A DNA stretch of 64,000 bases from Mesorhizobium sp. Pch-S (GTDB lineage: Bacteria > Pseudomonadota > Alphaproteobacteria > Rhizobiales > Rhizobiaceae): contig NZ_CP029562.1 of assembly GCF_004136315.1 (NCBI RefSeq), positions 5,355,501 through 5,419,500 of the forward strand, in the 5' to 3' direction. The notes below the pieces were generated by a model, which was not told the origin of the DNA, searched no databases, and worked only from the letters and a program-made list of their open reading frames with translations. Below are positions 1 through 9,802 of the stretch, piece by piece (within the stretch, counting starts at the first letter, position 1; the number at the start of each line of letters is the position of its first letter). Position numbers and translations under genes: made by a program.

Positions 1-10
1 ACGCAGGGCC

Positions 11-847
11 ATGCATCGATCGGTCGGTATTTTGGTAGCGGGGCTCTGCATCCAGAGCGGTGGGATAGCGAGTTCTGCGGAACAAGAGGCTCGAGTAGCT
101 CGAACATTCAAGCCGCTTCCTGCCCACGCCGTAGCGGACTATCAGCTTGGTGGCGCCTACGATCCGCCGGCGGGAACCACTGTCGTCGTGCGCGACAGTA
201 CCGCTGCGCCGGCCCAAGGCCTTTACAACATATGCTACGTCAATGGTTTTCAGACACAGCCCGGCGTGGCGTGGCCACCTCGGTTGCTGGTCAGGAACGG
301 CAAGGGTAAGCCGCTGGTCGATCCGGATTGGCCGGATGAGCATCTGCTCGACATATCATCGGAAAAACTTCGGACTGCCGTGCTGGAGCGCCTGGCTGTC
401 ACCATTGCCGAATGTGCCCACGCGGGGTTCGATGCCGTTGAATTCGACAATCTGGACTCCTTCACGAGGTCAAGGGGCGCGCTCAAACACAAGGACGCGG
501 TCGCTTTCGCAGAACTGCTGGTGCGTGCCGCACATGAACAGGGTCTCGCGGCAGGGCAAAAGAACACACCCCAGCTTTCCGACGGTGAGAGAAGGCGGAT
601 CGGATTCGATTTCGTGGTATCCGAGGAATGCCACCGCTACGACGAATGCTCCGCATACACGCGGTTCTACGGCGACCGGGTCATCAACATCGAGTATGTC
701 GATGATCTTCGTGCGCCTTTTGCCGATGTCTGCGCAGATGCCGCCACGCCTCGCGACACCATTCTTCGTGATCGGGAACTCAACCCAGCGCAGCGCGCGA
801 GCTACCGCTATGATCATTGCGTTGCGCATCGGACCGTCCGGCAATAG
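11..847 (+). CDS. Secreted GH114-like (endo-alpha-1,4-polygalactosaminidase family) protein
   Basis: A 278-residue protein that resembles the TM1410/GH114 TIM-barrel family, whose characterised members cut alpha-1,4-linked galactosamine polymers. The N-terminus has a hydrophobic stretch (about residues 5-22) that fits a signal peptide, so export is likely. The acidic motif GFDAVEFDNLDSF (Asp141, Glu144, Asp146) matches the conserved D-x-x-E-x-D-N strand expected at the active-site end of the barrel. The reading starts 11 bases into the window, so promoter and upstream neighbours are unseen. It converges on the FUSC gene with about 50 bases between them. Family assignment is by motif and overall pattern; the substrate is inference. 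Confidence 0.72.
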   Translation: MHRSVGILVAGLCIQSGGIASSAEQEARVARTFKPLPAHAVADYQLGGAYDPPAGTTVVVRDSTAAPAQGLYNICYVNGFQTQPGVAWPPRLLVRNGKGKPLVDPDWPDEHLLDISSEKLRTAVLERLAVTIAECAHAGFDAVEFDNLDSFTRSRGALKHKDAVAFAELLVRAAHEQGLAAGQKNTPQLSDGERRRIGFDFVVSEECHRYDECSAYTRFYGDRVINIEYVDDLRAPFADVCADAATPRDTILRDRELNPAQRASYRYDHCVAHRTVRQ

Positions 848-895
848 CCCATCCAGCCCGATGCTGCGGCGAGCTCGAGCCGAACAGCCACTGTT

Positions 896-2956
896 CTAGT
901 CCTTGCGGAAGAAATCCGGGTAATCTTCGGCGGCGGCGGCAACCACACGCAGCGATGCAGCAACGCGCAGCGCGTCCGGCGTACCAGTCGCGGCAATCGC
1001 AGCCGCGTCCGCGCGCATCGCGGCGATGCTGGCAATCCACGCCTCATTCGGCACGCGGACAAGCAGATTGCGCGCCAGTTGCCGTAGAAAGTCGCTGACG
1101 TTCTGCGTCATGGCTGATGGCAGGCCGCCGGCTTTCTGGTCGATGCGCAGGCGAAGCAGTTCCAGCCCTACCATCACCGAAGCAACACTGCCATCGAACA
1201 GGCCTTCGCTCTTGCGACCGGCCTGCTGTACCAGCGGCATCATCTGGTTGACGCGGTCGTAGGCGAGGCTTTCGAAGGCTGAACGGCGCGGAATGCGGTC
1301 ATGCAGGCACAGTCGGACCAGATCCTCACGCATGGCGCCGGCGATCCGGCGTGCGGTGGCGATCGGGTCGACGGGCAACACCACCATGAACACGCCGATG
1401 GCGATCAGGATGCCGACCAGGACCGAAATCGAGCCGGCGAAGAAGGCGGCGGGATCGTAGCTCATGCCCTGATGCGGATTGAGGAAGGCCAGGAAATTTA
1501 TGGCGAAGGCGGTAGCGACGCCGACGAGACGCGGATTGGCCATGGCGAGAGCCGCGGGCACGAGGATGGGCACGACAAACAGCACGAACCAGCCAAAGCC
1601 CGGCAGTACCGGCAAGGCAAGCTGACCGACCACAAACGCAACCGGAAGCGCCAGCAACGTGCCTTTGAAAAACCCCCAGGAAACCTGTGCCGGATCCGGC
1701 CTGGACGCGAACAGGCTTGAAACGACAGCAACGAGGATCAGCGTGCCAGCCGCCTCCGACCAGTGAGTGGTCAGCCAGAAACTGGCGACAAGCATGGTGG
1801 CCACCGTGGCGCGGATGGCATTGCGCCAGGCAGCATGGTGATCGCGATGCACGATCAGCGCTGGCTGCCGGCGCTGTCGCATGGCTTTTTCCGTTGTCGG
1901 TCGCCGCACGGCATCGAGACCGCGCAATACCTCGCGCAGAGATTGCGCAAATTCGCCGGCGACGGTGAGACGGGTGATGGTCCCGACCGGATCTTCGCCT
2001 TCGTTGGCGGCGCTATCGGGAGCATGCAGGGCTTCGTTGGCAATTGTAGTGAGCCTTGCCTCCCATGGCTTTGTGTTCTCCAGGGAATTCGGTGTGTCGA
2101 CGAGCTCTCCGACAAGCGCTTTCAGCTGTCCTCGTACCGGCAGGAGAGCTGCATTCTGCGGGGCGGCGTGCGCGTGCAGCATGCGCGCGGCAGACAAGGC
2201 AGAAAGCAGATGGCCAATGGTCCGCCGGACCGGGTGCGCGCGTGTCGCCACGCTTGGCGCCTCCAGCCGGGCATAAGCGCGCATTTCTCCCAGCGTCTGC
2301 GTGTCTGCGACCAGCTTGCGATAAAGAGCGTCGAGCTTGGCCGGTTCCGCGCCCGCAAAGGCGCCGCGCGTATAGGCGGCAAGATCGAGGATGCAGCGTT
2401 CCAGGCGCGCTTTGATCGCCGAGCCGGCGAGCCGCGGCAGGATCAGCCGGCTGGTGATCGCCGCACAGGCGATGCCGAGGATGATCTCCTCGCAGCGGGC
2501 GACCGCGAGGTCCGTGATCAGGTGCGGCTGGCCGAAGGCTGGCAGGCCGACGATCATCGCGGTGTAGCCGGCGAGTGCCGCGCCGTAGGCTTCGGGGTTG
2601 CGCAAGAGCGACGAGACCAGCGTGCACAGGCCGATCCAGAGCGAAAGAACCGTGACAAAGAGCCAGGGGTTGCCACCGAAGGCGAATGTGAACCCCATGG
2701 CGGCCACGGCACCGACAACCGTCCCGATCAGCCGGTAGAAGCCTTTCGCAAGCACCATGCCGGCGACCGGTTGGGCGACGATGAACACGGTCATCATTGC
2801 CCATTGCGGGTGTTCGAGCTTGAGGGCATAAGCCGCCAAAAGCGCGATCAGCCCGGCCGACGTGGTGCGCAGCGCGAAAATCCAGTCCGAGCGGGTTGGC
2901 TGAAGCGAACCGGCGAACGTCGTGCCGACCCATTCCTTCAGCTTCACCCAACTCAC
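896..2956 (-). CDS. FUSC family inner-membrane protein (AaeB-like efflux)
   Basis: About 686 residues with the FUSC architecture: an N-terminal block of hydrophobic helices (starting in LRTTSAGLIALLAAYAL and including QPVAGMVLAKGFYR), a soluble middle, a second membrane block (about residues 370-530) and a cytoplasmic tail. FUSC proteins such as AaeB are thought to export aromatic carboxylic acids; the substrate here is unknown and no AaeA-like membrane fusion partner lies beside it. I chose the GTG at 2956 because GGAG lies a short distance upstream; the open frame also allows a TTG at 3004 that would overlap the parE stop. It follows parE in the same direction, so co-transcription is possible. 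Confidence 0.8.
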   Translation of the reverse strand: MSWVKLKEWVGTTFAGSLQPTRSDWIFALRTTSAGLIALLAAYALKLEHPQWAMMTVFIVAQPVAGMVLAKGFYRLIGTVVGAVAAMGFTFAFGGNPWLFVTVLSLWIGLCTLVSSLLRNPEAYGAALAGYTAMIVGLPAFGQPHLITDLAVARCEEIILGIACAAITSRLILPRLAGSAIKARLERCILDLAAYTRGAFAGAEPAKLDALYRKLVADTQTLGEMRAYARLEAPSVATRAHPVRRTIGHLLSALSAARMLHAHAAPQNAALLPVRGQLKALVGELVDTPNSLENTKPWEARLTTIANEALHAPDSAANEGEDPVGTITRLTVAGEFAQSLREVLRGLDAVRRPTTEKAMRQRRQPALIVHRDHHAAWRNAIRATVATMLVASFWLTTHWSEAAGTLILVAVVSSLFASRPDPAQVSWGFFKGTLLALPVAFVVGQLALPVLPGFGWFVLFVVPILVPAALAMANPRLVGVATAFAINFLAFLNPHQGMSYDPAAFFAGSISVLVGILIAIGVFMVVLPVDPIATARRIAGAMREDLVRLCLHDRIPRRSAFESLAYDRVNQMMPLVQQAGRKSEGLFDGSVASVMVGLELLRLRIDQKAGGLPSAMTQNVSDFLRQLARNLLVRVPNEAWIASIAAMRADAAAIAATGTPDALRVAASLRVVAAAAEDYPDFFRKD

Positions 2957-3000
2957 CACGTCATCTCCGCTCCCGGGGCGAAACCGCCGGCCGAATGCTC

Positions 3001-5103
3001 TCAAATGTCCAAGGCGTCAGCGGCTGCGAATTCGGCGCGCTCCTGGATGAACCTGAAGCGCGCCTCGGGCTTGGTGCCCATCAGCGCGTCGACAGCATCC
3101 TTGGTCACAGTCTCTTCGTCCAGCACATCGACCCGAAGCAAGGTACGCTTCCTTGGATCCATGGTGGTTTCCTTAAGCTGGCTCGCCATCATTTCGCCAA
3201 GACCCTTGAAGCGGCCGAGCTCGACCTTGCCACGACCGGTGAATTCGGTGCGCAGCAATTCGTCCTTGTGCGCATCGTCGCGGGCGTAGGCGATCTTGCC
3301 GCCCTGACGCAGCGAATAGAGTGGCGGCACGGCCAGGAAGAGGTGACCGCCGCGGATCAGGTTGGGCATTTCCTGATAGAAGAAGGTGATCAGCAGCGAG
3401 GCGATGTGGGCACCGTCGACGTCGGCGTCGGTCATGATGATGACGCGGTCGTAACGCAGGTCCTCGTCGCGGTATTTCGAGCGCGTGCCGCAGCCGAGCG
3501 CCTGGACGAGATCCGAAATCTGCTGGTTGGCGGCCAGCTTGTCGTTGCCGGCGCTGGCGACGTTCAGGATCTTCCCCCGCAGCGGCAGCACCGCCTGTAT
3601 CGCACGATCCCGCGCCTGCTTGGCTGAACCACCGGCCGAGTCACCCTCGACGATGAACAGTTCCGCGCCCGCCGCCGCATTCTGCGTGCAGTCCGCGAGC
3701 TTGCCTGGCAGGCGCAGCTTGCGCACGGCGCTCTTGCGCGACACTTCCTTTTCCTGGCGCCGGCGCACGCGCTCATCGGCACGGGCGATCACCCAGTCGA
3801 GCAGCTTCGAGGCTTCCTGCGGGTTGTCCGCCAGCCAGTGGTCGAACGGGTCGCGCAGCGCGGTTTCGACGATGCGTACCGCTTCAACCGTAGCCAGCTT
3901 GTCCTTGGTCTGGCCAACGAATTCCGGCTCGCGGATGAAGACAGAGAGCATGCCGGCAGCCGAAATCATCACGTCTTCCGAGGTAACGATGGACGCGCGC
4001 TTGTTGCCGACCAGATCCGCATAGGCGCGCAGGCCGCGCGTCAGCACGTTGCGGAAGCCCATCTCATGGGTGCCGCCTTCGCCCGTCGGGATGGTATTGC
4101 AGTACGAGTTGAGGAAGCCGTCGCCGCCATACCAAGTGACTGCCCATTCCACGGAGCCGTGGCCGCTCTGCTTCTCGCTCTTGCCCGAGAAGATCTCGCG
4201 CGTGACCTGCATCTCGTCGCCGAGCGAAGCTTTCAGATAGTCGCCGAGGCCGCCGGGAAAGTGGAATTCCGCCTTGGCCGGCGTCGAATCCTTGTCCTTG
4301 ATCAGCGATGGATCGCACGACCAGCGAATGTTGACGCCGCCGAACAGATAGGCCTTCGAGCGCGCCATGCGGTAGATTCGCGCCGGTTCGAAATGCGCAC
4401 CCTTGCCGAAGATATCGGCGTCGGGATGAAAGCGGGTTCGCGTGCCGCGCCGGTTCTGGACGTCGCCGAGGAATTCGAGTCCGCCCTGCGGGATGCCGCG
4501 CGAGAAGCGCTGGCGATAGAGTTTGCGTCCACGCGCGACCTCGACTTCGAGGTCATCGGACAGTGCGTTGACCACCGACACGCCGACGCCATGCAGGCCG
4601 CCGGATGTTTCGTAGACCTTGGAATCGAACTTGCCGCCGGCATGCAGCGTCGTCATGATCACTTCGAGCGCCGACTTATCCTTGAACTTGGGGTGCGGGT
4701 CGATCGGAATGCCGCGTCCGTTGTCGGTGACGGTGAGGTAGCCGTCAGCACCGAGTTCCACCTCGATGAAGGTGGCATGCCCGGCGACTGCCTCGTCCAT
4801 CGAATTGTCGATGACTTCGGCGAAGAGATGGTGCAGCGCCTTCTCGTCGGTGCCGCCGATATACATGCCCGGCCGGCGCCTTACCGGTTCCAGTCCTTCC
4901 AGAACCTCGATATCGGCTGCACTGTAGCCTTCGCTGCCATCCTTGGCGGCGCTGTTCTGCGTGCGCTTGGCAGCCTGCACGAGCGGATCCGCAGGCCGCG
5001 AACTGGTGCGTGGCTGCTGTTGTGGCTGCTTGTCAGGATTGCCGAAAAGATCGTCCATTTCGTCCATGCGCTTTGAAAACGAATCAGGGAGTGATACTGC
5101 CAT
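3001..5103 (-). CDS. parE: DNA topoisomerase IV subunit B
   Basis: A 700-residue type IIA topoisomerase ATPase subunit. The GHKL ATP-binding fold is visible (EVIDNSMDEAVAGHA, then DNGRGIPIDPHPKFKDKSALEV), followed by the transducer and the TOPRIM domain (FIVEGDSAGGSAKQARDR, and DADVDGAHIASLLITFF). The length and the N-terminal extension ending in DDLFGNP, before a Gln-rich low-complexity segment, favour ParE over GyrB, which is usually longer (about 800 residues). ParE pairs with ParC to decatenate chromosomes; parC is not in the window. The start at 5103 precedes the conserved core by about 60 residues; a Met 12 residues further in is an alternative. Confidence 0.93.
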   Translation of the reverse strand: MAVSLPDSFSKRMDEMDDLFGNPDKQPQQQPRTSSRPADPLVQAAKRTQNSAAKDGSEGYSAADIEVLEGLEPVRRRPGMYIGGTDEKALHHLFAEVIDNSMDEAVAGHATFIEVELGADGYLTVTDNGRGIPIDPHPKFKDKSALEVIMTTLHAGGKFDSKVYETSGGLHGVGVSVVNALSDDLEVEVARGRKLYRQRFSRGIPQGGLEFLGDVQNRRGTRTRFHPDADIFGKGAHFEPARIYRMARSKAYLFGGVNIRWSCDPSLIKDKDSTPAKAEFHFPGGLGDYLKASLGDEMQVTREIFSGKSEKQSGHGSVEWAVTWYGGDGFLNSYCNTIPTGEGGTHEMGFRNVLTRGLRAYADLVGNKRASIVTSEDVMISAAGMLSVFIREPEFVGQTKDKLATVEAVRIVETALRDPFDHWLADNPQEASKLLDWVIARADERVRRRQEKEVSRKSAVRKLRLPGKLADCTQNAAAGAELFIVEGDSAGGSAKQARDRAIQAVLPLRGKILNVASAGNDKLAANQQISDLVQALGCGTRSKYRDEDLRYDRVIIMTDADVDGAHIASLLITFFYQEMPNLIRGGHLFLAVPPLYSLRQGGKIAYARDDAHKDELLRTEFTGRGKVELGRFKGLGEMMASQLKETTMDPRKRTLLRVDVLDEETVTKDAVDALMGTKPEARFRFIQERAEFAAADALDI

Positions 5104-5283
5104 GTTTTGTGGGCTGGATCACAGCAGTTCGTGTTCCGTTCATGGCTTGCGCGTGCTCTACTCCGAATAGAGACGTCTCGTAAACCATCTGGCGACTTTC
5201 TCCTGAGCGTTCGAGCCGGGTTGCCGCAAAATGGGCGATGATGGCGTACAATGTACGCTGTTGTGATAGCGGGGAAGCGAACA

Positions 5284-6456
5284 ATGCTGGACTATCAGTC
5301 CTTGCTGCTGGCGGCAGCATTGTCCGGCACCTGTCTCAGCATTACGATGCTGGTGATCTGGAGCGCGATGCGGCAGAGCCACTATTTCCTGACGGCCGCG
5401 GTCGGCCTGATCGTGGTGGCCGCGCACGTCATTGCCTTCTGGCGATACACCAACGATCCGCAACCCTGGATCGGAGCGCTGCTGATGGCCCTTCTGCCCA
5501 GCGGTTTCGCACTGGTCCTGGTTGCTGCTGGCCAATTCTACGGGCACATCCACATCGCGCGAAAGGTGTTGGCCGTCGTCGCTGCATCTGTCCTTTCGAC
5601 CACCTTCCTGATGATGGTGGGCCTCGATGGCGCCGCCTTCATGGTCGAATATGCTTTTGCCTCCGCGCTGCTGGTGTGGGTCGGCTGGGTTTTCTGGCAG
5701 GCCCGCGAGGAGTTTCCGGCGCTCATCACCTTGATGACCGTACTGTTCGCGATCTGCGCCGTCTCGTTTGCCTTGTGCGGCCTGGTGCTCCTGTTCAACG
5801 GCAGCTGGGTGCTGGGCAAGGCGCCTGACAACTGGGCCGAGCGCGTCAACATCATCGTTTCCGTGGCATGTCTCACCGCGCTTGGCGCACTGCCCATGAC
5901 CATGCACAATCTGCGGATGGCGGCCCGGCACCGCAACGAAGCGCTGACCGATCCGCTGACCGGCCTGCAGAACCGCCGCGCCCTGGTGGACGGCTACCCG
6001 GACAAGGCCTTCGGCGAGGAACTGGCGGTCGTGATGTTCGATCTCGACCATTTCAAGAATACCAATGATGTCTACGGTCATTCCGCCGGCGATGAGGTGC
6101 TGAAGCGCTTCGCCGATGTCATCAGGGCGAATTTGCGCGCCGGGGACAGCGCATTTCGCCTCGGTGGCGAGGAGTTCGCGCTGGTGATCGCGCGTGTCGA
6201 AGGCAACTACGTCGAGGCTGCTGCCCGCAACATCCTGGCGGATTTCGCCGGACAGGAAATTCACACGCAAATCGGCGTGCTGCGTTGTACCGTGAGTGCC
6301 GGCGTCGCCTTCGGTTCGATGAAGAAGGCCACGCTGACGGAGATGCTGACCCGTGCCGATCGGGCACTCTATCAGGCCAAGCGCGCCGGCCGTAACAGGG
6401 TCGTGGTCGACGGCTGGATCACGGAGTCGACGCGGCGGCCGGCGCTGCGCGCCTAG
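5284..6456 (+). CDS. Membrane-bound diguanylate cyclase (GGDEF)
   Basis: About 390 residues. The first 210 or so form about six hydrophobic helices (LLLAAALSGTCLSITMLVIW through IIVSVACLTALGALP), then a GGDEF domain begins at EALTDPLTGLQNRRAL. The active-site motif is intact (GGEEF, residues 294-298), and five residues before it is an RxxD inhibitory site (RAGD, residues 285-288), so active, product-inhibited c-di-GMP synthesis is expected. No EAL domain is present. I place the start at the ATG at 5284 because GGGGAAG lies just upstream; an in-frame ATG at 5251 has no ribosome site. The membrane part is not a named sensor domain I can recognise. Confidence 0.88.
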   Translation: MLDYQSLLLAAALSGTCLSITMLVIWSAMRQSHYFLTAAVGLIVVAAHVIAFWRYTNDPQPWIGALLMALLPSGFALVLVAAGQFYGHIHIARKVLAVVAASVLSTTFLMMVGLDGAAFMVEYAFASALLVWVGWVFWQAREEFPALITLMTVLFAICAVSFALCGLVLLFNGSWVLGKAPDNWAERVNIIVSVACLTALGALPMTMHNLRMAARHRNEALTDPLTGLQNRRALVDGYPDKAFGEELAVVMFDLDHFKNTNDVYGHSAGDEVLKRFADVIRANLRAGDSAFRLGGEEFALVIARVEGNYVEAAARNILADFAGQEIHTQIGVLRCTVSAGVAFGSMKKATLTEMLTRADRALYQAKRAGRNRVVVDGWITESTRRPALRA

Positions 6457-6513
6457 AGCGTTCCGCTGAACGCTCCAGCTCTTTGTTTTTACGCAATTCC
6501 GGACGCGAAAAAC
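6455..6513. repeat. Intergenic palindromic repeat, copy 1
   Basis: Starts one base before the end of the GGDEF gene. It opens with a short palindrome, GAGCGTT (6456-6462) and AACGCTC (6469-6475), followed by a T-rich linker and CAATTCCGGACGCGAAAA. The same layout and near-identical tail recur at about 23226-23300, so this is a dispersed family, probably one of the rhizobial palindromic intergenic elements. Confidence 0.7.
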
Positions 6514-6544
6514 GCCAGGCGCTTTGCTGGACTGGCTGGAATGC

Positions 6545-6580
6545 TGCAACCCCCTCGCAACTTTTTGCGAGGGGGTTGCA
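6545..6580. terminator. Bidirectional hairpin between GGDEF gene and gcvP
   Basis: A perfect 16-bp stem (6545-6560 with 6565-6580) closes a four-base CTTT loop, with five consecutive G-C pairs in the middle. It lies between two convergent genes, where a shared terminator is expected. Neither side has a proper T-run, so release may depend on the very stable stem or on Rho. Confidence 0.75.
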
Positions 6581-6601
6581 TAGGCCAGATACCAGGGTGC
6601 C

Positions 6602-9412
6602 TTATTCGGCAGCGCCGAGATATTCAGACAGCGGCGGGCAGGAGCAGACGAGATTGCGGTCACCTGCCACATTGTCGATACGGGATACCGGTGGCCAGTA
6701 TTTGGCAGCGGTATCCGGATCTGCTGCCGGGTAGGCCGCTTCCATCCGCGTGTAAGGATGAGCCCAGTCGCCAGCAAGCGTCTCGGTTGCAGTATGCGGG
6801 GCATTGACCAGCGGATTGTCTTCCTTCGGCCATTCACCCCTGGCAACCTTGGCGGCCTCGTTGGCGATCGAAATCATCGCCTCGCAGAACCGGTCGAGCT
6901 CATGCTTGGGCTCGGACTCGGTCGGCTCCACCATCAGCGTGCCGGCCACCGGCCAGGACATGGTCGGCGCATGGAAGCCATAGTCGATGAGCCGCTTGGC
7001 GACGTCGTCGACGGTGATGCCGGCGCTGTCTTTCAGCACCCGCGTGTCGAGGATGCACTCATGCGCGACACGCCCGTTGGCGCCCTTGTAGAGCACTGGA
7101 TAGTGCCCCTCGAGCCGCTTGGCGATGTAGTTGGCCGACAGGATTGCAGCTTCCGTCGCCTGCTTGAGGCCCTGAGCGCCCATCATGCGGATGTACATCC
7201 AGGTGATCGGCAGGATCGACGCACTGCCGTAGGGCGCTGCCGAGACCGGGTAGTCCGTGCCGAGGTCGATGTGTCCGGGCAGGAACGGTGCCAGGTGCGA
7301 CTTGACGCCGATCGGCCCGATGCCGGGACCGCCGCCGCCATGCGGGATGCAGAAGGTCTTGTGCAGGTTCATGTGACAGACGTCGCCGCCAATGTCGCCG
7401 GGACGGGCGAGACCGACCAGCGCATTGAGGTTGGCACCGTCGAGATAGACCTGGCCGCCATTGTCGTGGATCAGCTGGCACAACTCCTTCACGCCTTCCT
7501 CGAACACGCCATGCGTCGAAGGATAGGTGATCATCAGGGCGGAGAGGTTGGCGGCATGGGCGGCCACCTTGGCGCGCATGTCCTCCATGTCGATGTCGCC
7601 GCTTTCCATGCAGCGCACCACCACCACTTCCATGCCCGCCATTGCCGCGCTGGCCGGATTGGTGCCGTGCGCGGAGGAGGGGATGAGGCAGATATTGCGG
7701 TGCGACTCGCCGCGCGAGGCGTGGTAGCGGCGGATGGCCAGCAGGCCGGCATATTCACCCTGGCTGCCTGCGTTCGGCTGCAGCGAGACTGCCTGGAAGC
7801 CGGTGATTTCCGCCAGCCAGCGCTCGAGATCATCGGTCATCGCCTTGTAGCCCTTCGAGTGCGCCTTTGGCGCGAACGGATGCATGTTGGCGACACTCGG
7901 CCAGCTCACCGGGATCATCTCGGCGGCGGCGTTGAGCTTCATGGTGCAGGACCCGAGCGGAATCATGGTGCGGTCGAGCGCCAGGTCCTTGTCCGCCAGC
8001 TTGCGCAGCAAACGCATCATGTCGGTTTCGGAGCGGTTCTGGTGGAAGACCGGCTGCGACAGGAAACCTTGCACGGTGCGCTTGCCCGGCAACTGGCGTT
8101 CCGCCTTGTCGGCAACCGTCGCGCCGAACAAAGCGGCGATCGCCTGCAGGTCGGCTTCGGTCGAGGTCTCGTCGAAGCAGATGCCGACGAGGTCGTCGTT
8201 CACCATGCGCAGCAGCCGCCCGTCGGTCTGGGCTTCCTTGGCTTTCGCCTTGGCCTGCCCCTTCAGTTCGACTGTCACCGTGTCGAAGCGGCTGTCGCCG
8301 AGGACGGTGTGTCCCTTGGCCTTGAGGGCCGCGGCCAGCCGCGCAGTGAGGCCGTGGACATGCTCGGCGATGCTCTGCAGGCCTTCCGGGCCGTGCCAGA
8401 TGGCATAGGCGGTCGCCATGTTGGCCAGCAATGCCTGTGCGGTGCAGATGTTGGAGGTCGCCTTGTCGCGGCGGATGTGCTGCTCGCGCGTCTGCAGGGC
8501 AAGGCGGAAGCCTGGCCGGCCCTTGGTGTCGACCGACTGGCCGACCAGGCGGCCGGGCATCAGGCGGGTCAGCTTGTCGGAGACGGCGCAATAGGCTGCG
8601 TGCGGGCCGCCGAAACCGATCGGCACGCCGAAGCGCTGCATGGATCCGACGGCGATGTCGGCGCCAAGGCTGGCCGGCGTGTCGCTGACCGCGAGAGCCA
8701 GCGGGTCGGCGACGAAGATGACGACCACGCCTGCGGCCTTCGCTTCAGCGATCTTGGCCGAATGGTCGCCATAAACGCCATAGGTGTCCGGCCATGCAAC
8801 GACGAGGGCTGCGGTGTTTTCGTCGATTGTGTCGCCGTCGACCTCGATGCCGAGCGGCTCGGCGCGGGTGACAACGACATCGCGGGTCTGCGGATGCAGC
8901 TTGCCGGCGAAGGCCACCTTGGGGCGCTTATCGCGGTGATGGCGGAAGGCCATGCCGACTGCTTCCGCAAGTGCGGTCGCCTCATCCAGCAGCGAAGCGG
9001 ATGCCACCGGCAGGCCGGTCAATTCCGTCACCAGCGTCTGGAAATTGAACAGCATCTCCAGGCGGCCCTGGCTGATCTCGGCCTGATAGGGCGTATAGGC
9101 AGTGTACCAGGCCGGATTCTCGAACAGGTTGCGCAGGATCACCGGTGGTGTGTGCGTGCCGTGATAGCCGAGGCCGACGAAGCTCTTCAGAACGACGTTG
9201 GTCGACATTTTCTCGGCAAGTTCGGCCAAGGCTTCCGCCTCGGAAGCGGCGGCCGGCAGGTCGAGCGGACGGTCGAGCCGGATCGACTTCGGCACGGCCT
9301 GCGAGATCAGCGTTTCCACGGACGGTACGCCAATGGTGGCCAGCATGGAACGAGCGTCGGTCACGCTCGGCCCGATATGCCGGGTTGAAAAGGGATAAGG
9401 AGCAGCGGTCAT
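6602..9412 (-). CDS. gcvP: Glycine dehydrogenase (aminomethyl-transferring), P protein
   Basis: 936 residues, the full length of the homodimeric one-chain P protein. It decarboxylates glycine with pyridoxal phosphate and passes the aminomethyl group to the lipoyl arm of GcvH. The N-terminal half shows [14 protein letters not shown] and DEATALAEA; the C-terminal half carries the cofactor lysine in [18 protein letters not shown]. It is the last gene of gcvT-gcvH-gcvP, 15 bases after gcvH, and is ordered as in many rhizobia. Control is expected through the glycine riboswitch ahead of gcvT. A hairpin at 6545-6580 lies just after its stop codon. Confidence 0.97.
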   Translation of the reverse strand: MTAAPYPFSTRHIGPSVTDARSMLATIGVPSVETLISQAVPKSIRLDRPLDLPAAASEAEALAELAEKMSTNVVLKSFVGLGYHGTHTPPVILRNLFENPAWYTAYTPYQAEISQGRLEMLFNFQTLVTELTGLPVASASLLDEATALAEAVGMAFRHHRDKRPKVAFAGKLHPQTRDVVVTRAEPLGIEVDGDTIDENTAALVVAWPDTYGVYGDHSAKIAEAKAAGVVVIFVADPLALAVSDTPASLGADIAVGSMQRFGVPIGFGGPHAAYCAVSDKLTRLMPGRLVGQSVDTKGRPGFRLALQTREQHIRRDKATSNICTAQALLANMATAYAIWHGPEGLQSIAEHVHGLTARLAAALKAKGHTVLGDSRFDTVTVELKGQAKAKAKEAQTDGRLLRMVNDDLVGICFDETSTEADLQAIAALFGATVADKAERQLPGKRTVQGFLSQPVFHQNRSETDMMRLLRKLADKDLALDRTMIPLGSCTMKLNAAAEMIPVSWPSVANMHPFAPKAHSKGYKAMTDDLERWLAEITGFQAVSLQPNAGSQGEYAGLLAIRRYHASRGESHRNICLIPSSAHGTNPASAAMAGMEVVVVRCMESGDIDMEDMRAKVAAHAANLSALMITYPSTHGVFEEGVKELCQLIHDNGGQVYLDGANLNALVGLARPGDIGGDVCHMNLHKTFCIPHGGGGPGIGPIGVKSHLAPFLPGHIDLGTDYPVSAAPYGSASILPITWMYIRMMGAQGLKQATEAAILSANYIAKRLEGHYPVLYKGANGRVAHECILDTRVLKDSAGITVDDVAKRLIDYGFHAPTMSWPVAGTLMVEPTESEPKHELDRFCEAMISIANEAAKVARGEWPKEDNPLVNAPHTATETLAGDWAHPYTRMEAAYPAADPDTAAKYWPPVSRIDNVAGDRNLVCSCPPLSEYLGAAE

Positions 9413-9427
9413 GATTTCACGTCCTGC

Positions 9428-9796
9428 TTAGCCGATATGGGCTTTGTAGCCGGCTTCATCGAGAAGTCCGGCAAGCTGACCTTCATCAGCGAGCTTCATC
9501 TTCCAGAGCCAGCCGTCGGTGGTGGCGGCGGAGTTGACCAGTGCCGGATCGCCGGAGAGCGCACCGTTCACTTCGGTAATCTCGCCATCGAGCGGCGCAT
9601 AGACGTCCGAAGCCGCCTTGACCGACTCGACCACGACAGCGGTGTCGCCCTTGGCAAGCTTACGACCGACTTCCGGCAGGTCGACGAAGACCAGATCGCC
9701 GAGCTGTTCCTGGGCATAGTCGGTGATGCCGACGGTAGCGACGTTGCCGTCGACGCTCAGCCACTCGTGATCTTCGGTGAAATAGGTCTTGGCCAT
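9428..9796 (-). CDS. gcvH: Glycine cleavage system H protein
   Basis: A 122-residue lipoyl carrier protein that shuttles the aminomethyl intermediate between GcvP, GcvT and the shared dihydrolipoamide dehydrogenase. The lipoyl lysine is Lys60 in the motif [16 protein letters not shown]; the N-terminus ([14 protein letters not shown]) and the C-terminal GWLWKMKL are family hallmarks. It sits 6 bases after gcvT and 15 before gcvP, so the three are one transcript. Confidence 0.97.
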   Translation of the reverse strand: MAKTYFTEDHEWLSVDGNVATVGITDYAQEQLGDLVFVDLPEVGRKLAKGDTAVVVESVKAASDVYAPLDGEITEVNGALSGDPALVNSAATTDGWLWKMKLADEGQLAGLLDEAGYKAHIG

Positions 9797-9802
9797 TGCA
9801 AA

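Noticed and set aside
6758..9388. Very long open frame (876 codons) on the plus strand opposite gcvP
   Set aside because: It is a shadow of gcvP in GC-rich DNA; its predicted protein is Arg/His/Gly-rich with no recognisable fold, and gcvP itself has clear motifs throughout.
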